Source: Sipunculus nudus (Eukaryota > Annelida > Sipuncula > Golfingiida > Sipunculidae). Taken from it: a stretch of DNA of 64,000 nucleotides. The first letter of the stretch is position 1. Each line of letters opens with the position of its first letter. The stretch is taken from positions 110,808,142 to 110,872,141 of the forward strand of contig CM049306.1 in assembly GCA_026874595.1 (NCBI GenBank), read 5' to 3'. A program made the translations under genes and the position numbers. The notes below the pieces were generated by a model. The model had not been told where the DNA came from. It saw nothing but the letters and a program-made list of their open reading frames with translations, and searched no databases. This document shows, piece by piece, positions 21,244 to 32,036 of this stretch.

Positions 21244-23579
21244 TTACTTGTGTCTTGACGATGGCCCCATGTAGGTACTGATTGTACATTCGGGCCCAAA
21301 GTTCATAGCGTTCACAATTTGGAGATCAATATCCTGTGTCCCATGAAAAAATTTTGTCAGCTGACCATTTGCATCCTCAAAAGGGAAGCAGGAATTGCAC
21401 CAGAGTGGCCCTAATTGTGCTACAGAGTCTGGCAAATGTAATAAGTTGTGCATATTAAGTGTCATGTAACGTGCTCCATACAGTCCATCAAACATAAAAA
21501 CAAAATACTGCACATACCATCTACTATATTGAATGTCAGCAGGGGTAACACTTCCTTTGGACAGCAAAAATAGGGCACACACAAAAGAGGTGTAGTGATA
21601 TAAATAAAGTGGGTCCATTATATCCAGCAGAATAGGTAAAGAATAGAAAAAAAGCCAAGATCTGAATTCTGATGCTTTCAAGAATGTGCCATGGTTTTAA
21701 TATGAACGGGGAAGTCTTGATATCATCCAGGGGGCTTTATTTTGCAAAGTCGCTGGTCTATCAAACATGTATAGGCCGAAAGGGAAAATCTTTCCTTGGA
21801 ATGGACAGATGAAAACCACAAATTGATTAATAATTTGGTGATGCCAAGCAAGAACCATGCATATAATCTATAGCCATACCAGACACAAAACTGAAAGTTT
21901 GTAGGGCCATTAAGAAAGTTGGCCCTTTCATGCCCATGGTAGTTTCATCAGCTTTCATGCCTTTCCTGCCTAATGCATTTTGTGCACCCTTTAAACATAT
22001 TGCTTTGGTTCTTTCTGGACCTGAAGGATTATCTTTGTCATAAGGAAACACATGGACACTTCCTCCTTTATCTGTTTTTAAGGTTTCACCACACTGAAGA
22101 CAGCTACTGCAGCTGTACGTTCCGTTGAAATGGTTCATGTTCATGACTAAACTCTTGGCAGGAAGGTCTGATGTTGCACATATCAGAAATGATTTAACAT
22201 TTTCATTCTATCCATCTATATTAATTAGAATACCTTCACTTTCAAGTCTGTCTAAACATGAATGCAGAGGTTTGATAAAAGAGAGCCTGACTGGCTTAGT
22301 GTCACCATACCAAAGCCCACATAGTACCAGGTTTTCCTTTTTAGACCTGAGGTGAAATGGCAACTCATTGACCATGAGATATATTGGCCACAAGGAGGTT
22401 TTTGAGCTTTTAAATACTGTAATTCCATCTGTATTCAAAGTGAATGATATATTATAAGGATGGCTTGAAGACAAAGGTCCCTGTTTTTACTCATTACTCA
22501 ACTGCTTATATAAATTTCCATCATATATATCTTCTATGTTTTCCCTATTCTTTTTTGTTCTTGTGAATCTGTGCCTGAGTAATTTAGTGAATCCATCTCT
22601 TGTAAACATCTTTGACAGTTCATTTTCCACTGGAATATAAAGGAAGTATGCAGTGTTACCCTCCAGATTCTTTTGGCAATATTGATTTGAACATTTAGTT
22701 TGTCCATTTGCAGTAGGTGTTGTACAGCTATTACAAAAGTAAAATTTAGTGACGGGTGACTTCAGAGATGCAAAGTACTGTTTAAATCTATAGACGGACT
22801 TCAAGCCTGGATGTGACACCATGCAGTGTAAGCTGATTAGTTCCAGTAAATCATTCAGCTGACATGAGTTGAGGGAATGCACTATGCAAAACAGCGATAT
22901 CAGCATTATGCTGACAGAAATTGTTAAATAGGCACCAGGATATATTGGCAAATTTCCCTTTTCAAAAATATGTTAATTTTCTCTATCATTTTGGTTCTCC
23001 TCCTCAACATAATCAACTTTCAAGCCTTTACTCTCATCATCTGACAGTAAGCTGGTCTTGTTATTAAAATGAAGAAACTGGTTTTCATCATCACTTTCAC
23101 CATTCTTGGAATCTTCATGTTCAAAGCTGGAAATCAGATTCTGCGCAATGTCCTTGAGCAGTAAATTATCCTGAAAACTTGGCATGTTGGTATCATTTTC
23201 ATTTCCTGGTTGTTTAGGTTGTGACTGTGAAAGCTCTTCATCATCTTCAACATCTTCATCTGTTGTACCACTTGTGTCTAGATCATTAACAGGATGTAGA
23301 GCACAGGCTGAAGCACCCTTTGATCCACTTTCAACTGTACCATTATCTGGATATATTCCTGCCAAGTTGATATCACCAAATCTGGTTTTTTTTTTAATCA
23401 GATCTGTCTGCTGATTTCTGTTCTGACAAGAGTGTACTTTCATCTGCAAGATTATCTGGTTTACCTTGGTCACTCAGAAGCTGCTATCTTTTCAGTTTAT
23501 TCAATTTTGGTCCATAAGCTTTAGGTCTGACATGCCCAAGTCTGTCAGTTTTCATCATATTATATTTTGCCTTGTCCAT
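21244..23579 (-). pseudogene. CACTA/EnSpm-type transposase (Tnp2 / DUF4218-like), broken
   Basis: Minus-strand pieces follow the order of the family. A basic start at ATG 23579 (KAYGPKLNKLKR) and an acidic linker (TTDEDVEDDEEL) come first. A Cys-rich zone (FYFCNSC ... CSNQYCQKN) leads to IEDIYDGNLYKQL near 22500, then FTLNTDGITVFKSSK and WPIYLMVNELPF (22474-22208), and NGTYSCSSCLQCGE, GPTFLMAL and AIDYMHG (22144-21827). KASEFRSWLFFYSLPIL and the DUF4218-like TLNMHNLLHLPDSV, GPLWCNSCFPFED, FHGTQ (21681-21244) close it. Stops or frameshifts fall near 23485, 22480, 22200, 21820 and 21700. The C-terminus stops early at 21244. Terminal CACTA repeats were not found, so element borders are unknown. 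Confidence 0.82.
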
Positions 23580-23680
23580 GGCTTTTCATCCAGTGTGGCC
23601 TAGAGTTTATAAAGACCTGCAATGGAATAAACAAAAGAGGTAACACAAACTTATAAAAGGAAAATATATTTCTGTGACCA

Positions 23681-23779
23681 GCAGCTTGTCTTGGTTTGTA
23701 TCTGCATTCGCATGCATATTGAGAAATGATGCAGCTTGTCTTGGTTTGTATCTGCATTCGCATGCATATTGAGAAATGA
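23681..23779 (+). repeat. Perfect 50-bp tandem duplication
   Basis: Two identical 49-base copies (23681-23729 and 23731-23779), period 50, starting gcagcttgtcttggtttgta. Lack of divergence suggests a recent event. It lies just upstream of the CACTA pseudogene start. Confidence 0.95.
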
Positions 23780-24436
23780 AGGAACTGTCATGAGTCTCCA
23801 TGTATATATGATGTTTTCTTATGTAACAAGAGCAGATCAAACCTTCTTAACCATGCTTATATATCTGCCATCTTTGCAATCAGCTTTAACATGCACTACA
23901 CATTTTCATAAGAATATAATTAAGATAGCCTAAGACTTCTTATATTAAGCCACGGAGGCATGTTCAGGATGCTTTTATCATTGGCGAGGGGGCACTGTCT
24001 GAAGTGAATATGAATTACAGAGATAGTATATTAAACTTCTAATATATTTTTGGCATAATATACTATCTATGTGATATCATGAGTTACTCCTCCTTTTAAT
24101 CAAGTCTTATCTGACCTAATTATGCAGCTCCTAGCTGAACTGTCTGATATTAATGTCAAATTAAAGCACGCAGGCAGGGCAGGGCGTGCTGGTAGCTAAG
24201 TGCTGGTCAGTACTACCATCACTTGATATACGTCAGCCAAACAAGGTCAAGGCTACAGGGCAGTGGTGAATATGTACTGTTAGGCTGCTGGACATGCCTG
24301 ATCAGTCAAGGGATCCCATGAATGGGGTGAAATTTTATAATAGGTATATTTGAAAAGCATATCATTTCTTAATTAAAATATTATATTTTTCAATCAAATG
24401 AAATTATTTAACCTTTGGAAAAAAATATTAAGTGCA
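23780..24436. other. Unassigned, no gene seen
   Basis: AT-rich sequence with no recognisable repeat; ends at a TAA trinucleotide that forms the next element's target site. Confidence 0.4.
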
Positions 24437-24439
24437 TAA

Positions 24440-26223
24440 GGCCAGACTTTTTTAATTCTTTGGTTTACGAACATGAGTGACAAAAGTGATAGGTAGGAGG
24501 TAGGGAAAAAAAAAATTGGAACAAACCTGGATACTGGTGTTCCTGAATCCTGTATTGTACAGTTGGGTTATAAAATTCATATTTAAATGGCTCTATATAA
24601 ACCTGTATAAAATATATAAAATAATATATAAAAATTAATATATTCTTATCATCCTCTTGAGTTTTCCACATGAATCTTGTGTGTGCCATGTTATTTCAAG
24701 CCATTCAAATGTCATTGAAGGTAAATAAATGAAAAATAACAATTTAAACAGTAAAACTTATGATTTCATACACACCTGAAATAAAAATTCAGTCACTGTC
24801 CCTGCCAAGTGAACTGCCTATTTTATAAAGTTTTACAAATTAAAGACTATTCAATCACTTAGGCCTATACAAATATAAAATATATTTTTTGTCAGATATG
24901 CAAGGAGAAAACTAAATATTCACTGCTAGCATGATAGACTGCAGTTTTTATTTTTCAGTCGTGAATGACAATAACAATGACAATATGTGACTTGCAGCTA
25001 TTCGACAATTGTTTATCAAATGTCAACAACATGGAACGCGAGTTGTTAGATTCATGACCATGACCTTTCCTAATTGGTGTTGTGCATGTTTGACAGTCCT
25101 TTGAATATACAACAACTGCTAATAAAGTGAGGTTTCCATTGGAGATCACATTGAATTATTCAACTATTCTAAAATTTTAAAAAGTATTAATAATCTTTAA
25201 TTATTCATCTGCATTTTCTACCATGGCCGTGACAGTATGTACCGTACTCATTTTAATATGCCGTCACTTGGCCACTGTCAGTCCGGAATTGCTTTTTGGC
25301 ATCAATACACATCAAAGCTTCCATCACATCCGTTTGGAACAATTAAATGAATCCTTTCAAAGTTTCTGCATTTAAAATGGCTTTCATTTTAGCTTGCTTT
25401 TGTTTTGACTATAAAAATATCTGCAAAGCCAACGCGCTGCAACGCTTCACATAAAACCGCGCCACTAAGACTACAGATAGTCGGAAATACTGCAGAAACC
25501 CTAAGAATTCCTGGAGTTTTCAAAGAGTACATGACGACCTCATGCAGTATATAATTTCATCTGTTCAGTAATTTTCTTTTAAGCGTTACAAGACTACATT
25601 TTAAGTTATGACAAGTTATAATATTTTTAAGAGTAAACTTGTGAAACTTAGCCAATTCGCACTAATTAATAGTGTCTGACTTTGAGTGCAATAACTAGTC
25701 TTAAGAAGTAAATTTGTGTGTATATCCAGCAAGTTATTAACAGTGGCAAGCTGGTAAAGCCGCTATGCAACCAAACTAATTTTCTTTTCTAATTCACATC
25801 TATCTATAACAAATATGTTTAACAAATATGACCTAAACGCTGGTTTGAAAATGTACTGTAGTGCAGAAAAACGAACTTTGAAAACTCTCCAAGAATTCTC
25901 AATTTCCCTGCTGAATCTTTTGACTACATGATGGCCAATCAATTGCATTTATGGCCCAAGGATACCCTATTTTGATTGGCTTAAACCCTCCATCTGTCAT
26001 TAAGAAAGTGACCTTATTAGCCAGTCATAAGAGTTTTAACGTTTGAGGTGATCTAATACACATGATCACTAAACAATTCATTTGTCAACAACCGTGCTCG
26101 ATTCGGCGACGTAATATAAAAGAAAAAAAATTCAAAATGCCAATTTTATTTTTTTTTTCTGAAATGAGGAAATCAGAGGTCGGCGGGTTTGTAAACCGAA
26201 AAAAATTAAAAAAAAGTCTGGCC
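24440..26223. mobile_element. PIF/Harbinger-like element, TAA target site, 1.78 kb
   Basis: Left terminus GGCCAGACTTTTTTAATT (24440 on) with GGTTTAC further in. The inverse on the right (GTAAACC ... AATTAAAAAAAAGTCTGGCC) ends at 26223. Both ends abut TAA (24437-24439, 26224-26226). A TAA/TTA three-base target duplication with termini starting GG fits PIF/Harbinger. The interior shows only short open frames with no DDE or Myb-like domain, so it appears non-autonomous or gutted. Confidence 0.75.
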
Positions 26224-26226
26224 TAA

Positions 26227-26565
26227 GGCCAAAAAAAATTAAAGGTATGGTTCTCAGGCACCGCCCGCATCAATTTTAAACCCCCACATCAAAAATTTTT
26301 ATTTTGATTTTCAATAAAAACTTTCCAATTTTGAGCTGCTGCCGCTGCGACGTTTCTTTCAAGAAGGTAAAACCATACAATTTCCTTTGTTTTGTAGTGC
26401 TTTTACTTATTTAGCAAAATAAAACTGTTATTTTCATGCTTTTCCCTTATCATTTGACATTTTTATCGAAACATACTAAAAAATTTATAATAAAAAAAGC
26501 GCCCGCCCGCATTGATTTCTGAAAAAAAGTGCCTCAGAACCATACTTTTTTTTTTTATTTTGGCC
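26227..26565. mobile_element. 339-bp Harbinger-type MITE, TAA target site
   Basis: Terminal inverted repeats of about 40 bp begin GGCCAAAA and include GGTATGGTTCT and AGGCAC; the right arm is GTGCCTCAGAACCATAC ... TTTTGGCC. The element is flanked by TAA at 26224-26226 and 26566-26568 and shares the left TAA with the preceding element. There is a GC-containing subterminal motif gcccgc on both sides and an AT-rich centre. Non-coding. Confidence 0.85.
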
Positions 26566-26571
26566 TAACTG

Positions 26572-26901
26572 ATGGGCATACTCCAAAGTGAGGCTGTTGT
26601 TGGAGGGAAATTTAGGTGTTCAACTGGTAGTGGGATATCAGTGGATATAGCAAAAATATGGCTGTACCCTCTTTTGTGCTGGTCTCATGTCCCAGGGAAA
26701 AAAGGAAAGCATGTCTGTCATCCCTTATTCATGTATAAAAAAAACTGCAAGGCATTGATAATGGACTATATGAGAAGACAGATGTGTATGCAGAAGGACA
26801 GGTGGTTACAGCGACTTGCCCTGGATGGCCTGGGAAATATCCAGCCAAGATTATCAAACGTACCTAAAGTTGTAACACATTACCCAATACTGGGTTCGTG
26901 A
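26572..26901 (+). CDS. Hypothetical ORF, 109 codons
   Basis: Opens with ATG 26572, three bases after the MITE target site, and stops at 26899-26901. The product contains a Trp/Cys-rich stretch (IWLYPLLCWSHVPGKKGKH) and a basic helix-like part (DYMRRQMCMQKDRWLQRLAL). The codon sequence looks more protein-like than its surroundings, but I recognise no family, and no splice sites or partner exons were identified. It may be an exon of a larger gene whose upstream part was displaced by the two Harbinger-type insertions, or chance. Confidence 0.25.
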   Translation: MGILQSEAVVGGKFRCSTGSGISVDIAKIWLYPLLCWSHVPGKKGKHVCHPLFMYKKNCKALIMDYMRRQMCMQKDRWLQRLALDGLGNIQPRLSNVPKVVTHYPILGS

Positions 26902-28221
26902 TTGCTCTCCTGGTTCCATGCAACTTTTAGTGTATCGGTGTTGGTGGGCGGAGCTATCCAAATATAGAACTGTGAAGAGCAGTGGACCTTTCACTGCGCA
27001 AGCATAGTTGTGATCCTACTGACGTTTGACTACTTGTTTAATGACAGCCTCTCACTTGACCAGTGCCAATTTTGACAGACTCGCACTTCCATTACAAAAT
27101 ATAAACAATAAAGAAATAACAGAAAAACAGCTGTATTTGTACACTGAACTACCTCTTAAGTAAATGTAGCCTATGTTATTTCCCTCCCCCACGTAATAAT
27201 AATTTTGTAGCTTAATACTTATAAAATTGTAGAAATATGATTCTCGTTCAATAAAATTAAAAGTAAAATTTATTCCTAACAGTTTCAAAATGCATAGGCC
27301 TAGTTAACACCATCGGCTATAATAAGTTTCTATTTTCCCAATTAATTAAATTGATTTACTTAAATTTGAAAAAAATATTGTACAATAAAAAAGATTAATA
27401 ATAGTATTTTTTTACACAGTTAAAAAACGCACTTTTTAACACAAACGGCTAAAATACATTCCTATGATAATAAATACTTTAATCGAACAAATTTCAATTT
27501 CGTTCAAGAAAAATTAATATTACAGCGGTTCAGGACTAAACCACTTGATCTCTCAATTGTATGTATCTATAATTCAAATTATCATATTACAATAATTAAC
27601 ATAAATACAAATTGATTTGACATTTAAAGTCACACTCATTGCAATAAATACGAATACATGGTTAATGTATATTTTTTATGTATAGTTTTTAATTGGTTGT
27701 GTTTACAAAAGGAATAATTTCATAAATTTTACCCTTTTCTTTGTCCGTTTGTTAAATTGGATTTTTTGAGTCATAGTAGTTCCTAATATAGTACAAGAAG
27801 GGTGGTCTTATATAATAGAAAAATGGAACAAAAAGTTATGAAACACTGCCAATGTTGCCAGGAAACTTGAAAGATGATAAATAATTAATACGATTTGTTG
27901 TGTTGCACACTGTTTAGACCATCTCACAAATTTACGTTCCCTGAATGTTCTAAGTCGCACAACTTTGACCACTCATATTCGGTAAAGTTCGGCCCTGTTT
28001 CTGTCATTCATTGTACGAGCCAATGGGCATACCAAGTCACCTACAACCTATAGGCGTGTCTCCGCCTCTCAACGTGTACATATAACGGATCCACACGTTA
28101 CAGTCGTGCATCTCGATGTGTGTTTTCATTATTCACAAATTGTTGTGTTCTCTCGTAGGTCAAACTGTGTTTTGATAGTTTAGTTTATTCTTGCTATAGT
28201 ACATAGTCTACTCGTTTGGCA
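26902..28221. other. Unassigned AT-rich DNA
   Basis: No gene, RNA or repeat recognised between the hypothetical ORF and the SGNH-like fragment. Confidence 0.4.
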
Positions 28222-28594
28222 ATGCAGCGTTTTCAGATGCCAGAAGTTAGTGTTAGTGCTCACAGGCCTAGGTTGTTAGTGGTTAGTGACAGTCGTGTCT
28301 TAGAATTATCTTTTCCGTGTGATGCACAGGAAGGATGGGACAGGCATTTAGGAATAGGGGGTTCTATATGTCCGGTGGTTTGGGCGATGTAATGGGTCCG
28401 ACAGTTTGTTGGGAGACTCTGCTCTGTGGGATAAGTTAGAGTTAGTACGGCCGCACGTCATGTTGTATCAGGTCGGGAGCGAAGAGTGGTCTATCTCTGC
28501 TATATACGCAGATATTCGTTCCTTTCTCTCTAAGGTCAGGCGCATGTGTAGCACCACGCAGGTAGCAAAATTGCAGGCACTACCTGGGGGGTAG
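28222..28594 (+). pseudogene. SGNH-hydrolase-like fragment of probable transposon origin
   Basis: ATG 28222 opens a frame with the block-I-like phrase RLLVVSDSRVLEL. It stops at 28390. The adjacent +1 frame (about 28360-28594) continues with LLGDSALWDKLELVRPHVMLYQVGSEEW, where QVGSEEW occupies the place of the GxND block. One frameshift near 28370 would join them. SGNH-like domains occur in ORF1 of some LINEs and in other invertebrate elements, so a mobile origin is plausible. The catalytic Ser (SDS) remains, but the Asn of GxND is replaced by Glu. The end lies 35 bases before a HINE insertion. Confidence 0.4.
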
Positions 28595-28699
28595 GAAATG
28601 CAGGACAGACACGACCGTCGTGTTTCTGTTTTTAGCTCAGCTGACTGAAAGTCATCTGAGCTATAGCGATCACTATTTATCCGTCGTCTGTCTGTCTGT

Positions 28700-30684
28700 C
28701 CGTCTGTCCGTTAACCAGGCACAAATCGTAACCGCTGGACCTAGAACCTTGTACCTTGGGATTCTGAGAGGTCCATAAAAAATCTCCTTGGAAACCAGAA
28801 ATTAGGTCTGTTACCCATATCCTACGAGCTATGTGGCCCCAAAGTACCCCCGAGAAAAGTCAAAAATTTCATACAAAAACTTCAATATCTCATTAACTAC
28901 TTGACTGATGGTCATGATTTTTGGCATACATATTGATCATGAGATGTTACATCACTTCCTGCAGACTGGTGGTGCCACCTGTATTTTACGATTTTTTACG
29001 AATTTTTTTCTCAATTTTTGAGACCTTTAAAAATGTGAACATCTGTTAACAAGGCACAAATCATAAAGACTGGACTTAGAATCTTAATTCTTGACACACT
29101 GAGAGGTCCATGAAAAATCTCCTTGGAAACCAGAAATAAGGTCTCTGTTACCCATATCCTTCGAGCTATGGGGCCCCAAAGTACCCCCCAGAATAGTCAA
29201 TAATGTCATACAAAAACTTCAATATCTCAATAACTACATCACTGATGGTCATGATTTTTGGCATACATATTGATCATGAGATGTTCGATCAGTTCCTGCA
29301 GACTGGTGGCGCCACCTGTATTGATTGATGTTTTACAATTTTTTCCTCTATTTTTGAGACCTTTGAGGATGCTGTCATCTGTTAGCGTGGCATAAATCTT
29401 AATGACTGGACCTAGAATCTTCATTTTCGACACACTGAGAGACCTATGAAAAGTCTCTATGGAAACCAGAAATTAGGTCTCTGTTACCCATATCCTTTGA
29501 GCTTTGGGGCCCCAAATTACCCCCCAGAATAGTCAAAAATTTCATACAAAAACTTCAATATCTCATTAACTGCATCAGGTATGGTCATGATTTTCGGCAT
29601 ACATATTGATCATGAGATGTTTCATCAGTTTCTGCAGACTGGTGGCGCCACCTGTATTTTTCAATGTTTACAAATTGTTTTCTCCATTTTTGAGACCTTT
29701 AAGGATGTAGTTATCTGTCAACAGGGTACAAATGGTAGTGACTGGACCTAGAATCTTCATTCTTGACACACAGGGAGACCCATGATAAGTCTCCATTGAA
29801 ACCTGAAATTTGGTCTCTGTTACTCATATACTTTGAGCTATGGCACTCCAAAGTACAGCTCAGAATAATGGAAAATTTGATACAAAAGTTAAAGTATCTG
29901 AACAACTAATGCAGAGATAACCATAATTGTTTGCATGGATATTGATCATGGAGTGTTTCATAAGTTTCTGCAGACTGGTGGCACCACCTGTATTTGTTCG
30001 GGTTTTTTTATGAAATTTTTCTCTATTTTTGAGACCTTTAAAGATATGAACATCTGTTAACAGGGCACAAATCATAAAAACTGGACCAAGAATCTTTATT
30101 CTTGACACACAGGGAGACCCATGAAAAGTCTCCAAGGAAACCTGAAATTAGGTCTCTGTTACACATATTCTTTAAGCTGTATGGCTCCAAAATCCCCCCC
30201 CCCCCCCAGAATAATGGAAAATTTGATACCAAAAACTGCAGTATCTCAATAACTACAACACTGATGGTCATGATTTTCTGCATACATATTGATCATGACC
30301 TGTTCCATCAGTTTCTGCAGACTGGGTGTGCCACCTCTATTTTTTTTCAAATTTTCACGAATTTTTTTCTTTTTAGGGGGACCTTTAAAGATGTGGTTAT
30401 CTGTCAACAGGGTACAAATCGCAACAACTGGACCTAGAATCTTCATTCTTGTCATGCAAGAAGGCCCATGAAAAGTGCCTGTGGAAACTTGAAATTAGGT
30501 CTCTGTTACCCATATCCTTCAAGCTATAGGACTCCGAAGTATCCCTCAGAATAATGGACAATTTGATACAAAAGCTGAAGTATCTGAACAACTAATGCAG
30601 AGATCACCATGATTCTTTGCATGGATATTGACCATTAAGTGTTTTTATTAGTTTCTGCAGACTGGTGGAGCCACCTGTATTTTT
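28700..30684 (+). repeat. ~335-bp monomer array inside HINE A
   Basis: Six head-to-tail monomers start with tctgttaac.aggcacaaatc near 28713, 29045, 29378, 29715, 30052 and 30400. Each holds ctggacctagaatctt, ggaaacc.gaaattaggtct, agctatggg, tattgatcat and a GGTGGCGCCACCTGTAtt palindrome variant (28970, 29307, 29643, 29980, 30325, 30665). Open frames across them are by-products of the period. Confidence 0.85.
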
Positions 30685-31854
30685 GTACAGACAAAACGAA
30701 GTTTTGCGGATACTATGTTTTTGACCGAGTTCCTCCGCCGCCGCGGCGTCCGTTTCCATAGAGCTCCTCGGAAACTAATGGACCGATTTTTCTGAAACTT
30801 ACACCAATTGTCGGGTCACATTTGAACTGGTGCCTAACCAATTTGCGTTGACCTCTGACCTTTCCTCTCTATCCAGTGTCCATTTGTGGGCCTGTTTCCA
30901 CTAACAAACCCTCATATCTCGGGAACTGTTTGACCGATCAGGAAATAAAATTGATACAAATGTAGCCCTTGGATTGCTTTATAACATACACAAAAAATGG
31001 TGGCACCACCTGTAACCATGTTTGCACAGTGTCCATCTGTTCATCTGCCTTGGGTTAAAATCACTCATATTTCTGCAGTGAATTGAATAATTCACCAGAA
31101 ATTTGTCATGCATATACATCCTGGATAGCTTTCTTGATTTTATGACAGGGGGCACCACCTACATTCACATTCACGCAGATGACATCCAAACTCATATCTC
31201 GGGAACTGTTTGACCGATTGGGCTAAAATTTTGCATGTGTATAGATCTCACATAGCTCTTTATCATACGCAAAACTGGTGGCGCCACCTGCAACCATTTT
31301 TGCACAGCGTCTGTCTGTTATTCTGCTGTGGCCTGAAATCACTCATTTCTCTGTAGTGGTTCGACAAAACTGCCTAAAATTTTGCAGGTTTATACATCGT
31401 GGACAGCTTTCTTGATTTTATGACAGGTGGCGCCACCTACATTCTTGTTAACACTGCACACATCCAAGCTCATATCTCAGGAACCATTTGACCGACTGGG
31501 CCAAAATTGTGCATGTGTTTAGATCTCACATAGGTCTTTATCATACACAAAACTGGAGGGGTTACCTGCAAAGATTTTTGCACAGTGTTTGTCTGTTTGT
31601 CTGCCAGGGGCAAAAATCGCTCATATACATGTAGTGGTTTGACTTTTCTGCATAAAATTTTGCAGGTGTATACAACTTGGACAGCTTTCTGGATTTGTGG
31701 TAGGTGGCACAACCTACATACACATTTAGGCTGCAGACATCCATGCTAATATGCAACATACCTCACCCTATTTCCCCTTGCCACTCAATCCATGCCTCAC
31801 TATCCGATTTTGGCAGTTACATGTAGTCACTTGTCGGTTACCCGTATTCTAGTT
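30685..31854 (+). mobile_element. HINE family Q inside HINE A
   Basis: The 5' part has ACAAAACgaaGTTTTGCGGATAC. The body repeats ctcatatctcgggaactgtttgaccga three times with palindromes at 31001, 31278 and 31425. The 3' end is gtagtcacttgtcggttacCCGTATTCTAGTT. The same unit lies in the opposite orientation at 59728-60636, where the hairpins are better preserved (GTAGTCGcttgtCGACTAC; GTATCCGC ... GCGGATAC). It splits a family H monomer. Confidence 0.7.
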
Positions 31855-32036
31855 TTAAAAGTTTACACATTTTTCTCTATTTTTGAGATATATAAATACA
31901 GACTAAATCTTGGCCTGTTGGTTAATCTGTTTGATGCTTCAGTTGAATGGGTATATACTACCATTCTGATTATAAAATTTAGTTTTGCGAATCTCTTCCC
32001 AGTCAGCTGAGCGTCATGACCCATGGGTCACTTGTT

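Larger units (their letters stand above)
28634..32036 (+). mobile_element. HINE family H, large composite copy (A)
   Basis: The 5' hairpin AGCTCAGcTGACT gaa AGTCAtCTGAGCT (28634-28662) is followed by GTCTGTCTGTCC units (28686-28710). The 3' end has CAGTCAGCTGAGC (32000-32012, a perfect 13-base inverse of the 5' GCTCAGCTGACTG), the palindrome TGACCCATGGGTCA (32017-32030) and CTTGTT. Asymmetric terminal repeats, GTCY core and 3' palindrome match the HINE description for Helentron-derived elements. The body is an array of ~335-bp monomers with a family Q element inside it. Confidence 0.8.

Noticed and set aside
26572-26901. Transposase of the adjacent Harbinger-type elements
   Set aside because: No DDE or Myb-like motif, and it lies outside both elements.
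28700-31800. Many short open frames on both strands with similar peptides
   Set aside because: They recur with the ~335-bp and ~230-bp repeat periods and carry no domain; they are products of the repeats.
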